From Deltaproteobacteria bacterium (GTDB taxonomy: Bacteria; Desulfobacterota; Desulfobulbia; Desulfobulbales; SURF-16): a stretch of 34,274 bases of DNA. Shown piece by piece: positions 19,107-26,842 of the stretch. The notes under the pieces are model-generated. The model did not search any database. It had not been told where the DNA came from and saw only the letters and a program-made list of their open reading frames with translations. The stretch's first letter is position 1; each line of letters opens with the position of its first letter. The stretch is from NCBI GenBank assembly GCA_016208225.1, contig JACQYM010000301.1, forward strand, positions 1 through 34,274, given 5' to 3'. Position numbers and translations under genes: made by a program.

Positions 19107-21416
19107 ATGAACGGCAGCATAAGTATCTTCCCCCATGACACTATTTCGGGCGCCGGGAAATTTGCAGGCGCCTGTCGGCCTCTTTCCTTGCGCTTTGCCG
19201 CCTTATTATTTCTGTTCCTGCTTTTCAGCGGCGGCTGTTCCTATAGCAACCGGTTTGATCTGCCCCCCATTGACATGGAAAAGGAGCGCGCCACCATTGT
19301 CAGGGATGAGACGAAAACCGGCGTGCTCGAGGCGGAAGAGCGGCAGGAAAAGCGGCAAGAAGGCACGAAGATCAAGGAGATGACCGGGCAGCCTGAAGAC
19401 CGGGTTAATCCGGCGGAACAGATCCTTGGCGCCGGTGCGCCGGCCAAAGCACCTGTCCCTGCCGCCGCCGGAGGGGCAGCGTCGGAAGGGATCCTGCTTA
19501 ATTTTGACAATGCCGATATTTTTGAGGTGATTCAGGTCATCGCCGGCACCTTGAACCTCAATTACATTATCGACCCCCAGGTCAAAGGGGTGGTGAATAT
19601 CCACTCCGGCACCAAAATTCCCAATGACCAGCTTTTTGATGTATTTAAAAAGATCCTGCATATCAACGGTCTCGATATCCGCAGTGAAGGCGATTATCAC
19701 TATATCTATGTGGCGAAACAGATGGGCAATGAACGGGTGGGCGGCACCGATAAGATCGGCGACCTGCGGGATTCCTCCCAGTTCATCATCCAGGTGGTGC
19801 CCCTGGCCTTTCTTCCCTCCGCCGACGTGTTGAAGCTCGTCGAGCCCTACCTGTCAACCCAGGGCGCGATCTATGATCTGCCCAAGCAGAACACGCTGCT
19901 GATCAGCGATTATGAGAGCAAGGTGGTGGATATGCTGCGGATCATCGGCAAAATAGACATCTCCCCCATGGCATCCCTGCATATGCGATTGGTGCGGGTG
20001 GACAATGCTCCGCTCCTGGATTTGCGCGATGAAATTATGGAAATTTTTACTGCCCTCAAAATAAACAGCAATGAATACGAAGGCGTTGCCGTGGTACCGC
20101 TGGAGAGGGTCAACTCCCTTTTGCTGGTCAGCAACAGTGATCGGCAGGTGCAGAACGGTGTTGACTGGATCAGGGAACTCGATGTCGTTCCCACCCAGGA
20201 CCGGGATAATATCTATATCTATAACGTGCGCAATTCCGTGGCTTCAGGGCTTTCCGAGTTGATGAACCAGCTGCTCACCCAAGAGCAGCCGGAAGATGTA
20301 CGGGGTGCCGAGAAAAAGTCGACTACCTCGTCGTCGTCGGATCCGACCAGGCAGACCCAGCAGACCCAGCAGCAGTCGAAGGATAAGAAACAGAGCAGCT
20401 CCGCTGCGAAAAAAAGCACGAGCGGTTCTTCCAAGTCAACCACCGGGAACAAGGCGCTCTCCTCCCTGCGTTTTGTCGGGGAGCCCGTGGTTTTTGCCGA
20501 TGATGACCGCAATTCCATTCTGATCAGGGCCCTGCCGGCGGATTACACCCGCATCGTCAAGATGCTGGAGCGGCTTGACACCATGCCCAGACAGGTGCTG
20601 GTTGAGGTGCTGGTGGCGGAAATCACATTGACGAACGAACTGGAGTTTGGCCTTGAATGGTTTCTCACCTCCAACAAGTATGCCTTCGGCACCTCTTTTT
20701 CCGCAGTGGGCAAAAGTTCGACAACGGACACGACCGGTACGGTTACCACCTCCTTTCCCAGCGGGTTCTCCTATTCCTTCACTGCCGGCGATGTGGAGGG
20801 CTTTCTGCAGGCCCTGGCCAGCAGGAACAATTTATCCATACTCTCCTCACCCCAGATTCTGGTGTTAAACAATGAGAAGGCCTCGGTCAATGTCGGCAGT
20901 AAGGTGCCGATCGTGACGACGGTGACTGAAAACCTCACCACTACCAGCCAGGTTGATAAGACCGTCCAGTATAAGGATACCGGTGTTATCCTGGAAGTAA
21001 CGCCCCAGATCAACCATAACGGCGTTATCCTGCTGGAGGTGAGCCAGACGGTGAGCAGCGCCGAAGAAAACAACACCTCGGATATCAGCTCGCCGATCAT
21101 CTCCAAACGTGAATTGCAGACCAAGCTGGCGGTCAAGGACGGCCAATCCATTCTCATGGGCGGGTTGATCGACCGCAATACCGGCACGATGCAGAGCGGG
21201 GTGCCGTATCTCATGGATATCCCTATTCTCGGCAATCTGTTCAAGTATCAGCAGGACTCTGAAGACAAGAGGGAGCTGATCGTTCTGATTACCCCGTATG
21301 TCATTGAGTCTGAAGATGTGCTTGATCAATATGCCCGGGGTTTTGAAGAAAAGATGAAGCAACTGCGGCCGGAATTGCATAAACCCATGCCCGAGTCACC
21401 TCGGCAAAGTTGGTAA
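19107..21416 (+). CDS. gspD: Type II secretion secretin GspD
   Basis: Outer-membrane secretin channel. The track start at 19065 is a TTG inside the previous gene; the ATG at 19107 has AAAAGG six nt upstream and gives 769 aa. The N-terminus has a hydrophobic signal ending in LFSGGC, probably a lipoprotein-type signal, though the lipobox is imperfect. The N0 domain starts near 129 (ILLNFDNADIFEVIQVIAGTLNLNYIIDPQVKG is split by N0/N1 motifs), and N1-N3 repeats follow. A Ser/Thr/Gln/Lys-rich insert spans about 404-449 within the N3 region. The secretin core (about 495-760) contains SKVPIVTTVT, the gate region, and the signature VPYLMDIPILGNLF followed by ELIVLITPYVI. Confidence 0.95.
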   Translation: MNGSISIFPHDTISGAGKFAGACRPLSLRFAALLFLFLLFSGGCSYSNRFDLPPIDMEKERATIVRDETKTGVLEAEERQEKRQEGTKIKEMTGQPEDRVNPAEQILGAGAPAKAPVPAAAGGAASEGILLNFDNADIFEVIQVIAGTLNLNYIIDPQVKGVVNIHSGTKIPNDQLFDVFKKILHINGLDIRSEGDYHYIYVAKQMGNERVGGTDKIGDLRDSSQFIIQVVPLAFLPSADVLKLVEPYLSTQGAIYDLPKQNTLLISDYESKVVDMLRIIGKIDISPMASLHMRLVRVDNAPLLDLRDEIMEIFTALKINSNEYEGVAVVPLERVNSLLLVSNSDRQVQNGVDWIRELDVVPTQDRDNIYIYNVRNSVASGLSELMNQLLTQEQPEDVRGAEKKSTTSSSSDPTRQTQQTQQQSKDKKQSSSAAKKSTSGSSKSTTGNKALSSLRFVGEPVVFADDDRNSILIRALPADYTRIVKMLERLDTMPRQVLVEVLVAEITLTNELEFGLEWFLTSNKYAFGTSFSAVGKSSTTDTTGTVTTSFPSGFSYSFTAGDVEGFLQALASRNNLSILSSPQILVLNNEKASVNVGSKVPIVTTVTENLTTTSQVDKTVQYKDTGVILEVTPQINHNGVILLEVSQTVSSAEENNTSDISSPIISKRELQTKLAVKDGQSILMGGLIDRNTGTMQSGVPYLMDIPILGNLFKYQQDSEDKRELIVLITPYVIESEDVLDQYARGFEEKMKQLRPELHKPMPESPRQSW

Positions 21417-21421
21417 CACCG

Positions 21422-21484
21422 GATGAATTCGGAATAAGTCTATTTCCGGAGAAAGTCTATTTCACCGCAGAGCACACGGAGATC
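21422..21484 (+). repeat. Partial copy of the CACAGAG-type dispersed repeat
   Basis: GATGAATTCGGAATAAGTCTATTTC, then a second AAGTCTATTTCACCGCAGAGCACACGGAG. It closely matches the reverse complement of the right arm of the inverted repeat near 30777-30833 (GATGAATTCGTAAAAAGTCTATTTTCACCACGGAG). The internal AAGTCTATTTC unit is duplicated here. It lies between gspD and the next gene. Confidence 0.7.
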
Positions 21485-21497
21485 AAGGAATCGGCAG

Positions 21498-21830
21498 ATG
21501 CGACAGCTCGTTATTGATGAATTGAGTATGGAAGAGAGGGCCAACCTGGATAATTACCTGAAAAGAACAACCAGGCAAGGCGGCATGGATGGCATGTTCT
21601 GGCTGCCGGTGCCGGATGACCTGCTGGCCGAGGCGCAGCAGGGCCATGAAGCATGCGGCCCTTTCTTTTTCGGGCTGGAACTGGCCGAGAAAAAACTGAT
21701 TATCGAACTGCTGGTCAGAAGCCAGAGCAACCTGCACTGTTCGTGCATCAGCTACGCCACCAGGCCCCAGCGTGACTTTGTGCTCGATTTCATGGACCGG
21801 ATGCTGGGGGAGGAACATATTAAAGCCTGA
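21498..21830 (+). CDS. Hypothetical protein, 110 aa, downstream of gspD
   Basis: I do not recognise a family. The product is soluble, without a signal peptide or membrane segment. It has a predicted helical start (IDELSMEERANLDNYLKR), a Met/Gly-rich turn (GGMDGMFWLPVPDDLL), a central strand-like region (GPFFFGLELAEKKLIIELLVRS), and a conserved-looking HCSCISYATRPQRDFVLDFMDRML end with a CxC. An AAGGAA site lies upstream. It is 80 nt downstream of gspD, after a repeat, and before a terminator, so it could be the last gene of the secretion transcript, but no link to secretion is shown. Confidence 0.7.
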   Translation: MRQLVIDELSMEERANLDNYLKRTTRQGGMDGMFWLPVPDDLLAEAQQGHEACGPFFFGLELAEKKLIIELLVRSQSNLHCSCISYATRPQRDFVLDFMDRMLGEEHIKA

Positions 21831-21862
21831 ATCAGGTAGCAGGCCGATCCAGGCTGATGCAT

Positions 21863-21897
21863 AAAAAAACCGGCAGGAAATTCCTGCCGGTTTTTTT
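21863..21897. terminator. Bidirectional intrinsic terminator
   Basis: A7 CCGGCAGGAA, a one-base centre, then TTCCTGCCGG T7. The stem is perfect over 10 bp plus the A/T extension. It separates the rightward hypothetical gene and secretion cluster from the leftward sulfur genes and can act in both directions. Confidence 0.93.
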
Positions 21898-21929
21898 GTG
21901 ACATATACTATCCGAACAATTGGAAGGGG

Positions 21930-22103
21930 CTACCACCAGCAGATTGTCTGATCCGCTCCGTAAACCATTTCGACCAGCTTGTCGTAGTCAGGCGATGCAA
22001 CATTCAGATTGAAAGTTTCATTGTCCCGGCCTTCGGAAACGATGGCCACCAGCTTCTTGACCTCTTCATTCGGCTCGGAACGGTAAACATGCAGGATTTT
22101 CAT
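21930..22103 (-). CDS. 57-aa protein of the TusA/DsrE cluster, possible DsrH/TusB-like
   Basis: The track ORF is longer (97 aa), but the ATG at 22103 has a GGGGAGAG site on the minus strand and gives a 57-aa protein starting MKILHVYRSEP. It ends in DQTICWW, with its only cysteine three residues from the C-terminus. DsrH/TusB proteins also start with an MxILH-type strand and end near a tryptophan, but they are about 95 aa, so this would be a strongly shortened relative. It is the fourth gene of the leftward group after tusA and two DsrE-type genes and presumably works with them. The real function is unknown. Confidence 0.7.
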   Translation of the reverse strand: MKILHVYRSEPNEEVKKLVAIVSEGRDNETFNLNVASPDYDKLVEMVYGADQTICWW

Positions 22104-22146
22104 TGTGAACTCTCCCCGTAGATCTTTGCTCTTTCGTTCTCTGTTA

Positions 22147-22467
22147 TCAGCTCTTGTCGCTGCGCATGATGCCATAGGGCACGATGACATCCATATCCCG
22201 CAGCTTCTGTCCGAGTTCCTCAAGGGTCATTTTGACAAGGGCGTATTTCTCGACATTGCCGTCGGGAATGGAATAAATCTCCCCTTCCATATCGCGGATC
22301 CAGTCAATGTTTTCCTTGTGGTAGTCGTTCATCTGGTTTTCGTCGATCTCGTTGTACATGACCACGCCATAGGCATACATGTTTTCCACGGCAAGGCCGA
22401 GAGCTGATCTGACGCCATCCAGGATATAGTCGCTGCTGGGATACATAAAGCATACTTTTTTAGACAT
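22147..22467 (-). CDS. DsrE/DsrF-like protein lacking the usual central cysteine
   Basis: A 106-aa protein of the DsrE/F-like fold by visible pattern: an opening strand KKVCFMYPSS, a helix DGVRSALGLAVENM, a strand YGVVMYNE, and a closing VDVIVPYGI-like strand (here MDVIVPYGIMRS). DsrE-fold sulfur carriers commonly have a persulfide cysteine in the middle of the protein; here the only cysteine is C6. It may be a structural partner of the adjacent cysteine-rich DsrE, as DsrF is in DsrEFH. An AGGAGGAAT site precedes the ATG, and the gene is 9 nt downstream of the next DsrE-type gene. Confidence 0.72.
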   Translation of the reverse strand: MSKKVCFMYPSSDYILDGVRSALGLAVENMYAYGVVMYNEIDENQMNDYHKENIDWIRDMEGEIYSIPDGNVEKYALVKMTLEELGQKLRDMDVIVPYGIMRSDKS

Positions 22468-22476
22468 CGATTCCTC

Positions 22477-22794
22477 CTATAAAGTCAGATAGCAGTCATA
22501 GTCTTCAAGAATAGCGCCATGCTGGGCCTGGGTCGCCATTTTCTCCTGGGTAAGACCGGCAGGGATATCGGCCACGTCATAACCACATTTCTTGTAGCTG
22601 TCAGCGCAGATGGAGACATCGACGTTTTCCATGTCACACAGGGTCTTGAAATTCGGGCATTTGGTCAGATGGGTGGACATCCAGGTAAAGAATACCTTGA
22701 CCTTGGACCCTTTAGCCACGGCCGCCTGGGTGATGCCCATGACATGCCGCATATTCTGGGGAGATGTTACAAAAATCCCTATACTTTTTGCCAT
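22477..22794 (-). CDS. DsrE family sulfur-relay protein
   Basis: A 105-aa small alpha/beta protein that fits the DsrE/YchN family, which binds sulfur as persulfide. It opens with a strand (KSIGIFVTSP), followed by a helix (HVMGITQAAVAKG), a strand KVKVFFTW, and a cysteine-bearing segment VDVSICADSYKKCGYD with C63 and C70. C46 and C53 are further candidates. A family cysteine in this position is the usual sulfur-acceptor site. The ATG follows GGAGGAAT. It lies between tusA and the cysteine-poor DsrF-like gene and is transcribed with them. Confidence 0.82.
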   Translation of the reverse strand: MAKSIGIFVTSPQNMRHVMGITQAAVAKGSKVKVFFTWMSTHLTKCPNFKTLCDMENVDVSICADSYKKCGYDVADIPAGLTQEKMATQAQHGAILEDYDCYLTL

Positions 22795-22880
22795 GTTATT
22801 CCTCCATTAAAAAAATCGAGCGACGCCTCAACCCTCATGTGGCAAACGCGCCGTAATCAGTCTTTGGATTGTCGAGCCGC

Positions 22881-23138
22881 TTATTTTTTCTTAATAAAGA
22901 AACGGAAATAGCCTGATTCTTCCTTTTCGCCGACAAACTCATGCCCGGCCCTGCTGCACCAGCCCGGCAGGTCATTGCGTGAGCCCGGGTCGGTACCGAG
23001 TACTTCCAGGATGTCACCGGAATTGATTTTATCGATTTCCTTTTTTGTCCGCAACAGGGGCATGGGGCAGCTCAGGCCTTTTGCGTCCAGAGTGCGGGCT
23101 ACTTTCACATTATCGGGTGCTTTTTTTACGTCACTCAT
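22881..23138 (-). CDS. tusA: TusA family sulfurtransferase
   Basis: An 85-aa sulfur carrier. The TusA signature is complete: LDAKGLSCPMPLLRTKKEI, with the persulfide cysteine C24 in a CPMP motif. The strand GDILEVLGTDPGS, a second cysteine in LPGWCSRAGHE (C61), and the final YFRFFIKKK strand follow the family pattern. AGGAGG lies upstream of the ATG. It is the first gene of the leftward operon and is divergent from a YeeE/YedE transporter, the classical genomic partner of TusA. It likely hands sulfur to the downstream DsrE-type proteins. Confidence 0.93.
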   Translation of the reverse strand: MSDVKKAPDNVKVARTLDAKGLSCPMPLLRTKKEIDKINSGDILEVLGTDPGSRNDLPGWCSRAGHEFVGEKEESGYFRFFIKKK

Positions 23139-23261
23139 CGATTATTCCTCCTCACAACAGGGTTGACTTTAAGAAGCTTTTACCTCAACACACCTGGTGA
23201 AAAAAATCAGCCAGGCAACAATGAGATGATTAATGAATAATCCCTTATTGATACAAAAAAT

Positions 23262-23290
23262 CACATAACAAGAAAGGGGTGTTCTGTCAA
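23262..23290 (-). promoter_or_regulatory. Candidate promoter for the tusA operon
   Basis: On the minus strand TTGACA (23290-23285), a 17-bp spacer and TATGTG (23267-23262). The start codon of tusA is about 125 bp further. The perfect -35 and spacing support it; the -10 is only partly consensus. Confidence 0.5.
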
Positions 23291-23359
23291 GACCAAAAAT
23301 GAATCATGCCTCAGCTGTGTTATTTCGTTTTATTAAACAATATCCCCGCTATAACTTAC

Positions 23360-23388
23360 TTGACAAAATTTTTAGACGGGAGTAGATG
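23360..23388 (+). promoter_or_regulatory. Candidate promoter for the YeeE/YedE gene
   Basis: TTGACA (23360-23365), a 17-bp spacer and TAGATG (23383-23388). It lies about 120 bp upstream of the transporter start. The -10 is weak (three of six consensus positions). Confidence 0.45.
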
Positions 23389-23510
23389 TTTAGGCTTGCG
23401 ATCGGTTATGAATGATGAGTAAGTTAATGACTTCCTTGGCGGAGAGATTTCAGACGGTTTTTTTTGTGGGTGGCTGTCTAGAAAGGAAACATTAAAATAG
23501 GGGAGAAAAA

Positions 23511-24755
23511 ATGAGCGAAGAAAGTATCTTGGGAAGGAAAGTCAAAGGTCTGTACAAGGCCCTTTGCCAGGCGGAATGGAACGCCAACACGACAGGCGTG
23601 ATCGTGGCGCTTCTGACCATTCTGGTCATGGCCTGGTGGCGGCCTTGGGGTGCAGTGGGCGCCATCCGCAACTGGGGCGACTGGATGATGTACGGCTTCA
23701 CCAGTCTGATCGGCACCGATGCCGGCATTTTCGGTTATTATACCGAAGCCCCTAAGGGGATTCTGTCCGACACGGGATCCGTCATCGGCATCGGCTTTGT
23801 GGCCGGGGCGTTTGTCTCCGCCTGTCTTGGCAACGACTTTGCCCTCCGCGTGCCGCCGGTGCTGGAGATGTGCAAGGGCGCGGTCGCCGGTCTGCTCATG
23901 GGCGTCGGCTCCACCCTGGCCGGCGGCTGCAATGTCGGCGGTTTCTTCAATGCCATCGGCAACCTGTCGGCCCATGGTTTTGCCATGTGGTTCGGATTGG
24001 TCATCGGCGTCATCATTGGCCTTAAATACATCTACTGGGAGATGGAAAACGTCACCTGGGGCAGCGGCGGCGCCAAAACCATTGAATTTCCCAAGGGCCT
24101 CAATTTCCTGCTCGGTCTGGCGGCCCTTGTCGCCCTGATTGCCGGCACCTATATCTATGCCGCGAATGAAGAGAGCGACTATCTGGCCTCCATGGGCGGC
24201 CTGCTGATTATTGCCGCCGGCCTGGGCTACAGCATGCAGCGCGGCCGCTGGTGCATGATTCAGGGATTCCGCGAACCGCATATGACCGGCAACTGCACCA
24301 TGGCCAAAGCCGTGGCCCTCAGCATCTTCATCGTGGCCCTCGGCGCCACGGTTCTGAAATACGGGGTACCGGTCAGGCTGGATGGCGACCCTGTACTTGA
24401 TCCGATCAATTATGTGCGCGGTACATTCGGCTGGGGCGGCGTGGTAGGCGGCATCATTTTCGGTCTGGGCGCCATGCTGGCCGGTGGCTGCGGTACCGGA
24501 ACCCTCTGGCGTGTCGGCGAAGGGCAGTTGAAACTGTGGATCGCCGTGCCGTTTTTTGCCGTCAGCAACTCCATCATGACCGCCTGGTTCAACGACATGG
24601 AGTTCGAGGCGGACGGCGTGCTCGGCAGGTCAGTGTATCTGCCCGATGTCTTCGGCTATGGCGGCACGCTGCTGCTCATCACTGTTTTCCTGCTTACCTG
24701 GTATATCACGGTGGACTGGAACGAAGAATCCAATAAGCTGATTGTCGAAATGTAA
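23511..24755 (+). CDS. YeeE/YedE family sulfur-compound transporter
   Basis: A 414-aa polytopic membrane protein; YeeE is known to take up thiosulfate and YedE relatives are linked to sulfur or selenium. Two pseudo-symmetric halves are visible, each with a Gly-Gly-Cys motif: STLAGGCNVGG (C140) and AMLAGGCGTGT (C327). Between them lies QRGRWCMIQGFREPHMTGNC (C248, C262). These conserved cysteines are thought to relay the substrate. About ten hydrophobic segments can be seen. GGGGAG precedes the ATG. Divergent from tusA, it probably imports the sulfur species that TusA/DsrE handle. The substrate cannot be decided from sequence. Confidence 0.9.
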   Translation: MSEESILGRKVKGLYKALCQAEWNANTTGVIVALLTILVMAWWRPWGAVGAIRNWGDWMMYGFTSLIGTDAGIFGYYTEAPKGILSDTGSVIGIGFVAGAFVSACLGNDFALRVPPVLEMCKGAVAGLLMGVGSTLAGGCNVGGFFNAIGNLSAHGFAMWFGLVIGVIIGLKYIYWEMENVTWGSGGAKTIEFPKGLNFLLGLAALVALIAGTYIYAANEESDYLASMGGLLIIAAGLGYSMQRGRWCMIQGFREPHMTGNCTMAKAVALSIFIVALGATVLKYGVPVRLDGDPVLDPINYVRGTFGWGGVVGGIIFGLGAMLAGGCGTGTLWRVGEGQLKLWIAVPFFAVSNSIMTAWFNDMEFEADGVLGRSVYLPDVFGYGGTLLLITVFLLTWYITVDWNEESNKLIVEM

Positions 24756-24801
24756 GAGACCGGCCGGCAACTTTTTCTTTGTCAGGTTTTCTTCTTTTTT
24801 T

Positions 24802-24836
24802 AAATCGCATTCCCGGCTTGTTCGGGAATGCGATTT
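24802..24836 (+). terminator. Intrinsic terminator after the YeeE/YedE gene
   Basis: AAATCGCATTCCCG, a 7-nt loop, CGGGAATGCGATTT, followed by more T residues. The stem is a perfect 14 bp. It ends the transporter transcript about 50 bp after the stop. Confidence 0.93.
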
Positions 24837-25000
24837 TTTTTGTACGCTCATTTGAGCGCAACGGCTGGGCACCACGGCCCAAAAAGCTGTTCCTTCCCGA
24901 GCCTGTTTCTATTTTTGCCTTGACAGTACTCCTTGTCCGGGTGCACATTGATAATATAGACAGCACGGTATTGTTGTAATATTTACAGACCCTAAGGAAG

Positions 25001-26842
25001 ATGATCATCCCAAACACCGGCCTGCGCCCCTATATTTCCCTCGCTCCGGACCACCTGCTGCACGGCGATGAAGTTGTTGTCATCGTGGACGACGAGATCG
25101 CCATCCGCGAGCCGTTAAAGCTCTATTTCGAACAGAACGGCTTTCATGTGGCAGATGCCAGCAGCGGCAGACAGCTGATCGAGCTGCTGGCGAACAGACG
25201 CGTGGCCCTGGTGCTGCTCGATATCGGGCTGCCGGATGCGGACGGCACCTCCCTCCTGCCGCAGATCAGGTCCGGCTACCCGGATGTCTCCATCGTCATG
25301 CTCTCCGGTCAGGCTGACATCCAGGTTGCCCTGGATTGCATCCGCAACGGCGCCGACGACTACATCACCAAACCGGTGCAGTTCAACGAAATCATGGTTG
25401 CGGTCAAAAAAAACCTGGAAAAGAGACGGCTGGTGCTGGAAAACCGCCGCTACCAGCAAGATCTTGAACAGGCCTATTTCCGCATCCAGCTGCTGCATCA
25501 GCTCTCCCTGAAGATGAACAGCGTGTACCTGAACGCCGTGGAACTGGACGAAATTCTGCGCGCCATCCTGGTGGGCATCACGGCCAACGAGGGCTTGCGT
25601 TTCAACCGGGCCTTCCTCGCCCTGTTTGACCGCAATAACGAATTTCTGGTGGGCAGAATGGCCATCGGCCCGGGCTGCCGGGAAGAGGCAGCCCATATAT
25701 GGGCGGAAATGCGGGCCAAGGAGCTGAATTTTATCGACATCATCAACAACCTCGGCCAGACCTGCATGCGGGAAGATGATGCCGTGAACCAGATTGTCAA
25801 AACCCTGAAAATCCCCGTTACCCTGACGGACCATATTCTGATCAAATCGGCGTCTGAACGGCAGAGCTTCAAGGTGAGCGGCGGCCTCTCCACCGTGCCG
25901 GTGCCGCAGGACCTGATCAACCTGCTGGGCGAAGATACCTTTGTCGTGGTGCCATTATTTGCCCCCGGCCGCTCCATCGGCGTCATCATCGCCGATAATT
26001 ATGTGACCGGCAAGCCTATTCCGGACAGCCACGTCAGCACGCTGGAGCTTTTTGCCAGTCAGGGCAGCCTTGCCATCGAGCAGAGCCGCCTCTACATGGA
26101 CATGCAGAAAAAGATCACCGAGCTGGAAGAGGTGACCCATGAACTGGACAAGAACAAGGATCTGCTCATTGAGGCCGAAAGATATTCGGCCCTCGGCCAG
26201 ATGGCGGCCCAGATGGTCCATATCATCCGCAATCCTATCACCTCCATCGGCGGCGTGGCCCGCATCCTGGCCCGCAAGATTGAAGGGGATGAATGGAAAA
26301 AATATCTCGATGTCATGGTCAAGGAAACGGACAGACTGGAAGCAACCCTGACGGAACTCTTCGATTTTGTCAGCCAGCCGCAGGGCGAGAAGCAGTCGAG
26401 TAATCTGTATCCGCTGATAAAAAAGACGCTCATTCTGCTGCAGACCGGCATGACCAAGCAGAATATCACGTGGAGCCTGGATCTTGCAGAGCCTGATCCG
26501 GTGATTTTCATGGATCCGAAGCAGATCCGACGGGTGTTTCTCAATATCATCCGCAACGCCATGGAAGCCATGCCGAACGGGGGCCTGCTGAAGATCACCG
26601 CCCAGGCGGACGACGAATGGGTGCATGTTTCTTTCCGCGATACCGGCATCGGACTCGCCGGCGCGTATCTTGACCGGGCAGCGGAGCCTTTTTTTACCAC
26701 CAAGACCTATGGCACGGGCATGGGTCTCACCCTGGTTGATCGATTTATCAAGGCCCATGGGGGAAATTTTTCACTGATCCGGCATGACAACGGCCTGGAG
26801 GTGAAGATAAATCTCCCCCTGGCAAAAAATGAAAATATCTGA
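25001..26842 (+). CDS. Receiver-GAF-histidine kinase hybrid signalling protein
   Basis: A 613-aa cytoplasmic signalling protein without membrane segments. Domain order: receiver (about 24-140; acidic pair D30/D31, phosphoacceptor D74 in LVLLDIGLPD, K124 in ITKPVQ), a linker helix, a GAF-like sensor (about 175-365), a HisKA H-box (about 395-460, with H407 in QMVHIIRNPITSIGG), and HATPase (N-box NIIRNAMEAMPNGG, G1 DTGIGL, G2 GTGMGL). A kinase with an N-terminal receiver suggests that it is controlled by another kinase. The ATG almost abuts an AAGGAAG sequence, so spacing is tight, but no better start exists. It overlaps the next gene by 14 nt. Confidence 0.92.
   Translation: MIIPNTGLRPYISLAPDHLLHGDEVVVIVDDEIAIREPLKLYFEQNGFHVADASSGRQLIELLANRRVALVLLDIGLPDADGTSLLPQIRSGYPDVSIVMLSGQADIQVALDCIRNGADDYITKPVQFNEIMVAVKKNLEKRRLVLENRRYQQDLEQAYFRIQLLHQLSLKMNSVYLNAVELDEILRAILVGITANEGLRFNRAFLALFDRNNEFLVGRMAIGPGCREEAAHIWAEMRAKELNFIDIINNLGQTCMREDDAVNQIVKTLKIPVTLTDHILIKSASERQSFKVSGGLSTVPVPQDLINLLGEDTFVVVPLFAPGRSIGVIIADNYVTGKPIPDSHVSTLELFASQGSLAIEQSRLYMDMQKKITELEEVTHELDKNKDLLIEAERYSALGQMAAQMVHIIRNPITSIGGVARILARKIEGDEWKKYLDVMVKETDRLEATLTELFDFVSQPQGEKQSSNLYPLIKKTLILLQTGMTKQNITWSLDLAEPDPVIFMDPKQIRRVFLNIIRNAMEAMPNGGLLKITAQADDEWVHVSFRDTGIGLAGAYLDRAAEPFFTTKTYGTGMGLTLVDRFIKAHGGNFSLIRHDNGLEVKINLPLAKNENI

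Larger units (their letters stand above)
23139..23510. promoter_or_regulatory. 372-bp divergent regulatory gap between tusA and yeeE
   Basis: This AT-rich stretch separates the two divergent arms of the sulfur cluster. It holds one candidate promoter for each direction but no ORF that I would support. Long leaders of over 100 nt on both sides leave room for untranslated regulation; no known riboswitch pattern was recognised. Confidence 0.6.

Noticed and set aside
22104-22223. The longer 97-aa start for the last gene of the sulfur cluster
   Set aside because: The extra 40 residues overlap the upstream gene out of frame and have no ribosome site, whereas the inner ATG has GGGGAGAG and a sensible first beta strand.
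24920-24948. TTGACA as a promoter for the receiver-kinase gene
   Set aside because: At 17 bp spacing the -10 would be GCACAT, and the nearer GATAAT is 24 bp away, so neither arrangement is credible.
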